Shown here in pieces: positions 23,033 to 31,743 of a DNA stretch of 46,613 nucleotides. Under the pieces are notes generated by a model, which saw only the letters and a list, made by a program, of their open reading frames with translations, did not search any database and was not told the DNA's origin. The stretch spans positions 1 to 46,613 of the forward strand of contig JAHHRS010000011.1 in NCBI GenBank assembly GCA_020025675.1, written 5' to 3'. A program made the translations under genes and the position numbers. Each line of letters begins with the position of its first letter. Positions within the stretch are counted from its first letter, which is position 1. The DNA is from Oscillospiraceae bacterium (GTDB taxonomy: Bacteria; Bacillota; Clostridia; Oscillospirales; Oscillospiraceae).

Positions 23033-25920
23033 TTAATTTAAAAAATCCGAAGCTGAATAAGATTGTATCCAAACTTATAAATATTCTGCACACAGCCGAG
23101 TTCTCCGTAAAGGCTGTGTTTGTGCGCCTTGCAGCATATCTGAATTTCTATTTATCAGGCTCTGAGATGAAAAAGATTCATGAGGAGAAACTGGTTGTAG
23201 AGGATCCCAATAACATTAAAATCAATCTTCTGGGTGCTGTTTACCCTGACGGAAATCTGAACGACTATGAGCAGGATGTTAAATCCATCAGAAAGCATTT
23301 TTCCGCAGTTGATCTGTCTCTTGCTGCGTTTATGGAGAATGACAACAGCAGCAGACTTCAGAGTATGCTGGATGAGCACGGCATAAAGAATGTTATGGGC
23401 GGGGAAAGTTATATGCTTTCTTCAATTTACAGGTCAGATGCCGGCAATGTGGGCGTAATAGCATACAGGCGCTTCGGATCAGAGGCAAAAACCAGACATG
23501 TCAAGGTTGATATAATGTCTCGTATCATCGGCCTCAGAAAAGCAAAGGCAGATTATATAATTATATATGTCTGTGACCATATTAAAAATGAGCGGGAGCT
23601 GGGTTCAAGAGAAAAAAATCTGTTCAGATTTTTTGCAAAGCTGGGTGCCGACTATGTTGTAGGTGTCACTCCCAATATCCGTGACGGCGGTACATGCTAC
23701 AGCTTCAATAAAAAAATAAGCAGAAATGTATATTCGGTTGGAACTTTCCTAACCTCAAATAATAACATTTCTCAAAAAAGAGTTTCCGTACGCATAGTGC
23801 TGAGAAATGTACATGAAAGGCTCTGCCTTGTACATGAATCATATTACCCGTTCTACAGAGTGGCCGGCAAGGGCATGCAATCCATGCTGTACAGAAAGCA
23901 GGATGTGCATGAAATCGAACCCGAACTTCTGAAAATAAGCTCTCAGGTACAGGAGGAAATGGGCCGTATAAGACCTGCTGACAAAATGCTCACCGTTGGA
24001 AAGCTCATGCAGGTGATTGGAACAGAACTGCCTGCACATTTAGAATATATGAGAGACTTTTCCGTAGGTAAGCTCTGTGCCAGAACCTATGAATGTATTC
24101 CGGGAGATGTGTTTTTCTTCCGGCAGCCCTTTGATGATCCCAATGATCTGGTGAAGGTAAGTCCCAGATCCAGACTGAAGCTTGCAAAAAGGATGTCTAA
24201 AAAGGCCCTTCTCATTGTTTCATTTATGGAACTGCCTGTAAAAACTCCCTATGTTGTATGTGAAGACACCATCGAGGCTCATATTTCAGCCTGTGCTTAC
24301 CTTCGCAGTCAGTATAATACCAGCTACATAGGCATTACCGGCAGCGTGGGCAAAACATCCACAAAGGACCTTTTGTACGAAGTTATATCCACTAAATATA
24401 ATACCCTCAAAAGCGAGAGAAACTCCAATGTACAGGTTAAAATCGGTCTGGATATTCAGAAGCTTACAGACTCCTGCCAGGTGTTTATTCAGGAAATCGG
24501 AGGAGGCAGGCCCGGCGGTGCTTCCAGACATTCACGCATGGTGCTGCCGGATGTTACGGTTGTTACAAATATAGGCGATGCCCATATCGGCAACTTCGGA
24601 AGCAGAGAAAAACTTATGGAAAATAAGCTTGGAATTGCAGATGGTATGAATGAAAACGGCGTTATGTTTCTTAACGGTGATGACCCGCTGCTTCAAAAGG
24701 CTGAGCCAGGATGTAAAGCTGTTTTCTACGGGGTAAATAATAAAAATGCAGACTACTATGCAGACAACATAAAAGAAAGTCATCAGGGCGTTGCCTTTGA
24801 TATTGTCCACGACGGAAAATCAAAGCAGGTCGAGCTTAACGTTTTGGGCGAGCATAACATTCTTAATGCCGTGTGCTGCTTTGCAATAGGCGAACATTAT
24901 AACATTCCTTATGAAAATATTGCGGCAGGTCTTGCCAGATTTAAAACCAGCGGTATAAGACAGAATCTTGTAAACGTCTGCGGCATTAAATTGTATATGG
25001 ACTGCTATAATGCTTCCTCAGTCTCCATGAGTGCATCTATGGAGGTGCTTTCAAAAATACCGCTTAATAATGGCGGAAAGCGGATTGCAGTTATCGGCGA
25101 TATGACCGGCTTGGGAGATCTTGCCCAGAACGTACACAGGGATGTGGCGGATAAGATTATTAAAGCCAAACCCGACCATATCATTTTCTTCGGCAAAAAT
25201 ATTGAGGAGACATATGATATAGTTGCAGCTGAAAACATTTCATGCTTCTATACACATGACAGAGCAAAACTTAATGAGCACATCGGAAGTGTTGTAAAAC
25301 CCGGAGATGTTATTATGGTTAAGGGCAGCTCTAAGGCTTTGCTTGAGTATACTATAGATTGTGTTTTCGGTACTCGGTTTACAGACCAGCGGCTTCTGGA
25401 TGAGGTTGAATTTAAACGGGTTAAATTTTCAAATATTCAGTATAATCTTTTTGAACATTATGCTACCGCCTTAAATCCGGTAAAGAAAAATGCAAACGTC
25501 AGGATTAGTGGAAGCGTGGCCGGAATTAAGGTTGTTAATATCGGTCCTCATTTTGGATACCCTGATCTGGAAAGCTTTGTTATGCCTGACAGTATAAGAC
25601 ATATAGCTAATAATGCGTTTAAAGACTGCGAAAATCTTGAAGTAATTAAGCTTTCGCCTAATGTAAAATTCATAGGCGATTCCGCATTTAAAAATTGCAG
25701 ATCTGTCAAAAGCCTGAAACTACCGGAAAAGCTTCTGCATATAGGAGAAGAGGCTTTTGCCGGATGTACTTCCCTTACGGATGTTTATATACCCTCAAGT
25801 GTTGTGCAGATTGGAGAAAATGCTTTTTCAAATTGTACGGAATTGGTAATCAGCTGTATAAAAAACAGCTATGCAGATAAATATCTAAGCGAAAAAAATG
25901 TTGAACATACCAGAATATGA
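23029..25920 (+). CDS. CapA-like (degenerate) - MurF-like ligase - LRR fusion
   Basis: 963 residues with no signal peptide or clear membrane helix. About 64-300 follows the CapA metallophosphatase pattern but has lost its metal ligands (LLGAVYPDG for the GD loop, VCDH for HWG, GVTPNI for GSHxH). About 320-800 is a MurF-like amide ligase: N-terminal domain LTVGKLMQVIG, P-loop GITGSVGKTST (435-445), QEIGGGRPGG, VVTNIGDAHIGN, ENKLGI with the likely carbamylated Lys, DCYNASSVS and VMVKGSSKALLE. About 815-963 are BspA-type leucine-rich repeats (NAFKDCENLEVIKL-like units). It is the most canonical Mur copy of the cluster. Start overlaps the ddl stop by four bases. Confidence 0.85.
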   Translation: MINLKNPKLNKIVSKLINILHTAEFSVKAVFVRLAAYLNFYLSGSEMKKIHEEKLVVEDPNNIKINLLGAVYPDGNLNDYEQDVKSIRKHFSAVDLSLAAFMENDNSSRLQSMLDEHGIKNVMGGESYMLSSIYRSDAGNVGVIAYRRFGSEAKTRHVKVDIMSRIIGLRKAKADYIIIYVCDHIKNERELGSREKNLFRFFAKLGADYVVGVTPNIRDGGTCYSFNKKISRNVYSVGTFLTSNNNISQKRVSVRIVLRNVHERLCLVHESYYPFYRVAGKGMQSMLYRKQDVHEIEPELLKISSQVQEEMGRIRPADKMLTVGKLMQVIGTELPAHLEYMRDFSVGKLCARTYECIPGDVFFFRQPFDDPNDLVKVSPRSRLKLAKRMSKKALLIVSFMELPVKTPYVVCEDTIEAHISACAYLRSQYNTSYIGITGSVGKTSTKDLLYEVISTKYNTLKSERNSNVQVKIGLDIQKLTDSCQVFIQEIGGGRPGGASRHSRMVLPDVTVVTNIGDAHIGNFGSREKLMENKLGIADGMNENGVMFLNGDDPLLQKAEPGCKAVFYGVNNKNADYYADNIKESHQGVAFDIVHDGKSKQVELNVLGEHNILNAVCCFAIGEHYNIPYENIAAGLARFKTSGIRQNLVNVCGIKLYMDCYNASSVSMSASMEVLSKIPLNNGGKRIAVIGDMTGLGDLAQNVHRDVADKIIKAKPDHIIFFGKNIEETYDIVAAENISCFYTHDRAKLNEHIGSVVKPGDVIMVKGSSKALLEYTIDCVFGTRFTDQRLLDEVEFKRVKFSNIQYNLFEHYATALNPVKKNANVRISGSVAGIKVVNIGPHFGYPDLESFVMPDSIRHIANNAFKDCENLEVIKLSPNVKFIGDSAFKNCRSVKSLKLPEKLLHIGEEAFAGCTSLTDVYIPSSVVQIGENAFSNCTELVISCIKNSYADKYLSEKNVEHTRI

Positions 25921-25949
25921 GTTAACAGCAAAAGGACAAAGGAAAATAC

Positions 25950-26717
25950 ATGGAAAATACCAGAGAAAAACTATTCGTGCTTGAGCAGCTTATAAAGCGC
26001 GACTTCACTAAAAAATATAAACGTACTGCTCTTGGATTTACATGGAGCATACTTTCTCCACTTCTCATGCTGCTTGTTATGAATATTGTATTCAGCAAAG
26101 TGTTTAATAGGAACATATCACATTATACTACATTCTTGTTTTCCGGATATGTGCAGTTCCAATACTTCAGCGCATCAACGACGGGAGCAATGAGCGCAAT
26201 AACAAGTAATGCACACATAATTAGCAAGATAAATGTGGATAAAATATTGTTTGTGATTTCAAATGGTATTTCATATCTTATAAGCTATATATGCACGCTG
26301 ATAGTCTATATCCTGTTTGCCTATATTGACGGAGTAAGTATTACTTTCAGCAAACTCGCATTACTTATTGTCCCTATAACTTATCAGATACTCCTAACAT
26401 TTATTGTGGGCATGATAATTGCTGTGCTTTTTGTTTTTATAAGAGATATGAAGTATATTTATCCTGTACTAATGCGTATAACTATGTACGGGTCGGCAAT
26501 ATTCTATTCACCTGATATGTTTTCTGAAAATGTTCAGAATATGTTTTACCTGAACCCTTTGTATCTGAGTGTTTATTATATGAGATGTGTTATGATAGAC
26601 GGTAAAATACCCGGTTATATAATTCATCTGTGCATGCTAACAGTTATTGATGTTCTCCTTGGTTTGGCGTTTTTACTTTATAAAAAGCTTAAAGACAAAA
26701 TGTATCTTTATATTTGA
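25950..26717 (+). CDS. ABC-2 type polysaccharide/teichoic acid export permease
   Basis: 255 residues with about six membrane helices and the RDFTKKYKRTALGFTWSIL entry motif, followed by FSKVFNRNISHYTTFLFSGY, typical of TagG/Wzm-type permeases. The C-terminal YLNPLYLSVYYMRCVM segment is also characteristic. It would pair with the ATPase encoded seven bases downstream to export a lipid-linked polymer across the cytoplasmic membrane. AAAGGA precedes the ATG. Confidence 0.9.
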   Translation: MENTREKLFVLEQLIKRDFTKKYKRTALGFTWSILSPLLMLLVMNIVFSKVFNRNISHYTTFLFSGYVQFQYFSASTTGAMSAITSNAHIISKINVDKILFVISNGISYLISYICTLIVYILFAYIDGVSITFSKLALLIVPITYQILLTFIVGMIIAVLFVFIRDMKYIYPVLMRITMYGSAIFYSPDMFSENVQNMFYLNPLYLSVYYMRCVMIDGKIPGYIIHLCMLTVIDVLLGLAFLLYKKLKDKMYLYI

Positions 26718-26724
26718 GGTTGAT

Positions 26725-27486
26725 ATGGTTTTAAGTGTAAAAAATATTACAGTCCGATACAGACTTGACTCATATAAAAATATGAGATGGGAAAAAAAGC
26801 TACTTCGTTCTATAAGAGGCCGCCGTTGTCAAAAGGATTTTTATGCAATAAAGAACGTTTCCTTTGACCTAAACGAGGGTGAAGTGCTGGGCATAATTGG
26901 GAAAAACGGGTCGGGTAAATCTACTCTGCTCAAGGCACTTGCAGGAACTGTAAGCCTGAAATCCGGAAGAATTGATAGAGTCAAGAAAGTTTCTGCTCTG
27001 CTGGAACTGGGAACGGGCTTTGACAGGGACATGACAGTTAAGGAAAATATATTTCTCAGAGGTGCGCTGCTGGGATTTTCCAAAAAATACATATGCGAAA
27101 GATATAAGGATATACTTAAATTTGCTGAGTTGGAAGAATACGAAGACTATGTATACGACAGCCTGTCATCAGGTATGCGCTCCAGAATGGCTTTTTCAAT
27201 AGTAAGTATTATGCAGCCTCAAATTTTGGTTCTTGATGAAGTGTTTTCTGTAGGTGACGGAGCTTTTAAGAAAAAGAGCTACGATAAAATGTTGGAACTG
27301 ATGAACTACGGTGTATCCACAATTATGGTTTCTCACTCTATGAATCAAGTGAGAAATCTCTGTACAAGAATACTTTGGCTGGATCATGGCAATTTGATAA
27401 TGGACGGCCCTACTGAGACTGTATGTAAAGCTTACGGGAAATTTCTGCAGACAGGAGAATTGCCAGTAGACGAAAATAAGCTTTAA
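26725..27486 (+). CDS. ABC transporter ATPase for polymer export (TagH/Wzt-like)
   Basis: 253 residues: Walker A IIGKNGSGKSTLL, signature SSGMRSRMAFSIVS, Walker B ILVLDEVFSVGD, H-loop MVSHS. ALLELGTGFDRDMTVKENIFLRG is characteristic of the TagH/Wzt/RfbE polymer-export branch. No C-terminal carbohydrate-binding domain is present, so it is the short type. The open frame extends 26 codons upstream into the permease gene, but the ATG at 26725 has GAGG just before it and gives the normal N-terminus. Confidence 0.9.
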   Translation: MVLSVKNITVRYRLDSYKNMRWEKKLLRSIRGRRCQKDFYAIKNVSFDLNEGEVLGIIGKNGSGKSTLLKALAGTVSLKSGRIDRVKKVSALLELGTGFDRDMTVKENIFLRGALLGFSKKYICERYKDILKFAELEEYEDYVYDSLSSGMRSRMAFSIVSIMQPQILVLDEVFSVGDGAFKKKSYDKMLELMNYGVSTIMVSHSMNQVRNLCTRILWLDHGNLIMDGPTETVCKAYGKFLQTGELPVDENKL

Positions 27487-27511
27487 ACCGGGCACATAGA
27501 AGGAGACTTAA

Positions 27512-30064
27512 ATGGATAAATTTCTGAACAATACAATTAATTCATTGATTACGATGAGAACCGGTGAAATGCTTCAGATAATAACTGAGACATCTGATAA
27601 AAAATATAGGTTTTCCAGCAATGATACATGCTTGCTCTCAGCATTGCAAAACGGAAAGCTTGTGGCAAATTCAACCGGATTTACCTCTGTTTATGTGTAT
27701 CACGGGGATGAACTGCTGACCGAAATTTTTGTGGATATTTATCCGGGCGAAAGAATTGTACCTATTCTATATAACCGATACAACAAGGTAACCCATCCCA
27801 CAGGAACCATTGGAATTTTAAAAAAAGATTATGTAGAAAGCGATAAAACGATTTATCTTTCAAATACAGCAAAAGATAGTTTCTATAAACTATGTGATGC
27901 AGCACGCAAAAATAACGTAGTTATATATGCTAAAAACGGATACCGCTCTGTCAAACAGCAGCAGAAAATAATCAACTATTATATTGAACGCGACGGATAT
28001 GAGGCAGCAATAAAAAGATGTGCTCCTCCGTGCTACAGCGAGCACCACAGCGGTCTTGCGCTGGATATTTCCGGCGGAAAGCTTGTTGATGGAAAGTTTG
28101 TGGCGGACGTTGATATTGCTTACAAATGGATTGCTGATAATGCCTATAAGTTTGGCTTTATGATTAAGAATCCACAGGGAAAAGAAGAAATTACAGGCAG
28201 TATCTATGAGCCATGGCACATACGATATACAGGAGATACAAAACTCTCCAAAGTGTTGCATGATGAAAAATTGACCTTAGATGAATATATAGATAAAACT
28301 GTTCAGGTAACAAAAAAATTAAATTTAACGGAACTCCTAAACGGAAGTTTCAGTGTTCAGTCCATTGCGCAGCCAGCGAATAATAAAGCTCAGAGCGAGC
28401 CGGAAACCCAAATAGAAACGGTTGCGGAAAGCACAGAGCAGGAACCCCGCAGGGAGTCAATTACAATAAAAGCTTTCGGTGATATAGTACCAGGCGATGC
28501 AGAATGCAGTTCGGAAAAATATGAGGCATACTTCAGAAAACTGGAAACACAGCTGAAAAATGCAGACTGTGCGATTTTCGGACTTAGCTTTGAAAACGAC
28601 AGTACAGACGTTGAGCAGATCGGCAGAGAAAGACGGGCTTTGCAGGCTGCTGCCGAAAAGACGGGACAAAATATTATATTTGCAGAAAAAGGCTCTGTAT
28701 TTGGTAAAGCTCTAAATGTGGCTGATATATATGAGTTAAAGGGCAAAAAAATTGCGCTGCTGAAGATTACCGTTACAGAAGATTATAATAATGGTAAAAG
28801 CGGCATAATCTCACTTCAAAGCCTAAAGGCTGATATGTGCAGGCTTGGGGAAGAAATTAAATCTCTGAAACTGCAAGGTGCGGAATATATTATCTGTTAT
28901 TTCCATTGGGGGGACAGATATTCTGAATTTTCAAATGTTATCCAGCGCTATATATCGGCTTACACTTCAGTAATGGGAGTGGATTTAATAATGGGATCCG
29001 GCAGCGGCAATGTACAGGAACACCGCAGCCTTAAAATCCCGAATGACGACGATTCTTATGATGTAGAGGTGTTCTACGGGCTTGGAAACAGTTTGCCCTT
29101 TGAAACGGAAGCTTCAGATATTGATTCCGGCAGCGGAGCAGTGTTGGAAATAAAACTGGACGGAGGCAAACTTCAGAAAGTTGAAGCAATCCCCCTTTAT
29201 GCAGCAGACGGAAATGTTTTGCTAAACTTGTACACGCCACATACGGACGCTGAAAAAAAGGCAGATAAGAACATCAGAAATATTTTCAGCAATTCACAAC
29301 CTGTGAACATGTATCCGAGAATCAGGGAGATTAATGCCGGTCAGTATATTAAGATAGCCGGTGATTTACTTCCTAATTTGGAATATGATAAATACAGAAG
29401 CGATGATGCAATAAAAGCATCGGTCACCGATTCGGGCTTCCTCATTTCCAACAGCTCCGGATATGTTGGAATTACAGCCTACGAAATTAACGGTCAGGGC
29501 CATTCATGTATAGTGCATGTGATTGAGTGTGAAGAAAGCTCTCTGCCGGTGCTTGTAAATATCAATAATCCGATACGTGATGATTATATACCTGATAGTT
29601 TGGTAAGCGGAGCTGAATATCACCTAAAAAATAATGTTTTTCTAAAATTTGAAGTTGCAAAAGCATGGAGTAACATGTATGAAGCAGCAAAAGAAGAAGG
29701 AATTATAATTACCTGTTTCAATGGATTCAGAACCCGGAAACAGCAAAGAGACAGAATTAAGAAGTATTCCGAGAAGTATGGACGTAAATCAGCCGTCAGG
29801 AGATATATGCCTGTAGGTTGCTCTGAGCATCATTTGGGTACTGCACTCGATGCAGGAGGAGGTAACAATACAGATGGTCAGAGCAGTAATTCTGCGGCAG
29901 TGGAGTGGATTTGGGAAAATGCACACAGGTTTGGATTTATACACAGAAAAACAAGTTTGAATCCTTCACAAGTGGCATATGCGCACCTAAGATATGCTCC
30001 GGAAGTATGCTATTTCAGCGAAAACAAAAGTGTAGAGGAAGCTCTGGAAAGTATGATAACATAA
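27512..30064 (+). CDS. Ig-like - VanY - degenerate CapA - Ig-like - VanY-like fusion
   Basis: 850 residues, with no signal peptide or membrane helix. About 1-90 is a small Ig-like domain. The first M15 peptidase (about 95-265) is intact: SEHHSGLALD (176-185) supplies zinc ligands His178 and Asp185, and EPWHIRY (233-239) supplies catalytic Glu233 and His236. A low-complexity linker (265-315) follows. About 316-570 is CapA-like with a GD at 323-324 and a HWGDRY, but the second metal-site segment reads MGSGSGNVQEH, so it is probably inactive. A second Ig-like domain (about 607-690) precedes a second VanY copy (SEHHLGTALD, 771-780) in which the catalytic Glu is Ala822 (VAYAHLRY). A peptidase without a secretion signal is odd; VanX offers a precedent for a cytoplasmic M15 enzyme. 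Confidence 0.82.
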   Translation: MDKFLNNTINSLITMRTGEMLQIITETSDKKYRFSSNDTCLLSALQNGKLVANSTGFTSVYVYHGDELLTEIFVDIYPGERIVPILYNRYNKVTHPTGTIGILKKDYVESDKTIYLSNTAKDSFYKLCDAARKNNVVIYAKNGYRSVKQQQKIINYYIERDGYEAAIKRCAPPCYSEHHSGLALDISGGKLVDGKFVADVDIAYKWIADNAYKFGFMIKNPQGKEEITGSIYEPWHIRYTGDTKLSKVLHDEKLTLDEYIDKTVQVTKKLNLTELLNGSFSVQSIAQPANNKAQSEPETQIETVAESTEQEPRRESITIKAFGDIVPGDAECSSEKYEAYFRKLETQLKNADCAIFGLSFENDSTDVEQIGRERRALQAAAEKTGQNIIFAEKGSVFGKALNVADIYELKGKKIALLKITVTEDYNNGKSGIISLQSLKADMCRLGEEIKSLKLQGAEYIICYFHWGDRYSEFSNVIQRYISAYTSVMGVDLIMGSGSGNVQEHRSLKIPNDDDSYDVEVFYGLGNSLPFETEASDIDSGSGAVLEIKLDGGKLQKVEAIPLYAADGNVLLNLYTPHTDAEKKADKNIRNIFSNSQPVNMYPRIREINAGQYIKIAGDLLPNLEYDKYRSDDAIKASVTDSGFLISNSSGYVGITAYEINGQGHSCIVHVIECEESSLPVLVNINNPIRDDYIPDSLVSGAEYHLKNNVFLKFEVAKAWSNMYEAAKEEGIIITCFNGFRTRKQQRDRIKKYSEKYGRKSAVRRYMPVGCSEHHLGTALDAGGGNNTDGQSSNSAAVEWIWENAHRFGFIHRKTSLNPSQVAYAHLRYAPEVCYFSENKSVEEALESMIT

Positions 30065-30221
30065 GGCCCGGTGCATAAATCCGGAGTTAAAAAGAGATAA
30101 GATAAAACAGCGAAGTGGCTGAGTGAAAATAAAGGCTTTAGCTTAAGAAATTCATAATAAAGAGCAAAGATTTTATATCAAACTCAGGTTAAGACCAAAG
30201 GGAAAGTGGGAATAGATACAA
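30065..30221. other. Gap before second ATP-grasp gene
   Basis: 157 bases with short stop-interrupted frames in the plus direction. No terminator hairpin or promoter is obvious, so transcription may run through. Confidence 0.4.
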
Positions 30222-31727
30222 ATGATAAATATGGATGAGTTGGAATATGCGAGAATTGCTGCATCAAAAGCCAAAAGACCATTTGATGATATTCTGGCAG
30301 ATATGTTGAGAGCAAGAGATGTATACGGAGTAAATTTTCGGGATTATAACAAAATAAGACTTTATAAATTTACGGAAAAAACTGTTTTTAATCAGGGCGT
30401 TAAACTACAGGAGCTGGAGGAAAAAGAAGAGATACACTACAAAAATGTCTGCCAATCCACTGGAAGAACCAAGCTTCAGGTTATACAGGATTTAGAAATG
30501 CTCAACGATAATCCATGGTATGAGGTTAATATAACACAATATGACGAGCTTAATCTTTATGCCTTGCCATATCGCAGACTTAAAGCTGTCCTGAAAAAGC
30601 TTAAGCGAAAAGCAGAGCTTACCACAAAGCTCAAAAGCGATCTGGAACTTATAGATAAAGGCCTTAAGTCATACAGTGAGATAGCTGAAGACATGGAGGA
30701 GTATTATAAAGTAACTCAGGATACACTTACCCAGAGTGAGATAGATGAATTTACAGAAATAATAACAAAATCCTGCCCAGAGGTTTTGGAATGCAGAGAA
30801 GAGCTTTGCAAACTTGTTTCAGATATGATTATTTGCAAAAGACTGATGGGATACCTGGATTTTGAGTATATAATGTTCGGATTCAAGGATCTTTCCCTGC
30901 CGGAACGCAGAATGTTTGCCTCCAACTCAGATCGCACTGAACAGATTCTCAAGTTTAATGACAGAATAAAGAGTGAGCTGTTTGATAATAAAGCTCGTAC
31001 ATATGAGGCGTTTAAAGAGTTCTACCACAGAGAGGCAGTCATTGTTGAAAGCGATAATGATAAAGAAAACTTCATAGAATTCTGCAGCAAACACAGAATC
31101 TTTGTCAAAAAGCCTCTTAATGGAGCAATGGGCAAAGGAGTCTCTCTTGACCGTATAGAGCAAGGTGAGAGCATAGATGAAAAATTCAGTGAGATTCGTG
31201 AAGAATTGGGAACATTTATCTGTGAGGAACTTATTCAGGCACATGATATAATCAAAAGCCTAAACCCTGACTCAGTTAATACTGTCAGACTTCCTACTGT
31301 ATTCGATGGAGAAAAAGTAAGAGTAGTATGGCCGTTTATGAAAGTTGGTAAGAAAGGTTCTTTTGTCGATAATGCCGGCGCAGGCGGAATTTTTGTGGCA
31401 GTAGATGAAACTAACGGCATGTGCATTTCCGATGGCATAGACGAAGCGGGACAAATGTACACACATCACCCTGATCACGGATATGCCTTCAGGGGATTCC
31501 AGCTGCCAAACTGGGATGATGCCTTGAAACTTGGTGAAGCACTGGCACAGAAAGCATTGCAGATTATTCCTGAGGTAAGATATATAGGCTGGGATATAAG
31601 CTATACAAGCGACAACAGATGGATAGTTATAGAAGGCAACGCTTTCGGACAGCTGGTAAGACAGGGCGCAGATAGAATCGGCATACGCAGTGAACTTAAA
31701 GCACTGGCAGAAAACTGTTGCATATAA
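30222..31727 (+). CDS. ATP-grasp protein with long N-terminal extension
   Basis: 501 residues. The last 240 residues or so are an ATP-grasp of the sugar-transfer/TupA-like group: IFVKKPLNGAMGKGVSL, FICEELIQ, SVNTVRLPTVF, DNAGAGGIFVAVDETNG, HHPDHGYAFRGFQLPNWD and YIGWDISYTSDNRWIVIEGNAFG. The N-terminal 250 residues are charged and helical (KAVLKKLKRKAELTTKL region) with no family I recognise. It presumably links an amino acid to the cluster's polymer or precursor. The ribosome site is weak (GGGAAAG...); an in-frame ATG at 30231 is the alternative start. It lies 16 bases before the giant fusion gene. Confidence 0.8.
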   Translation: MINMDELEYARIAASKAKRPFDDILADMLRARDVYGVNFRDYNKIRLYKFTEKTVFNQGVKLQELEEKEEIHYKNVCQSTGRTKLQVIQDLEMLNDNPWYEVNITQYDELNLYALPYRRLKAVLKKLKRKAELTTKLKSDLELIDKGLKSYSEIAEDMEEYYKVTQDTLTQSEIDEFTEIITKSCPEVLECREELCKLVSDMIICKRLMGYLDFEYIMFGFKDLSLPERRMFASNSDRTEQILKFNDRIKSELFDNKARTYEAFKEFYHREAVIVESDNDKENFIEFCSKHRIFVKKPLNGAMGKGVSLDRIEQGESIDEKFSEIREELGTFICEELIQAHDIIKSLNPDSVNTVRLPTVFDGEKVRVVWPFMKVGKKGSFVDNAGAGGIFVAVDETNGMCISDGIDEAGQMYTHHPDHGYAFRGFQLPNWDDALKLGEALAQKALQIIPEVRYIGWDISYTSDNRWIVIEGNAFGQLVRQGADRIGIRSELKALAENCCI

Positions 31728-31743
31728 TGAGGTGTAGTTAGGA

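Noticed and set aside
23029..25920. Housekeeping murF
   Set aside because: The Mur part is close to MurF, but fusion to a degenerate CapA domain and LRRs and its place in the polymer cluster argue against the ordinary enzyme; the genome should have another murF.
26647..26724. Longer start for the exporter ATPase
   Set aside because: The extra 26 codons overlap the permease gene and lack a ribosome site; the ATG at 26725 has one and gives the usual N-terminus.
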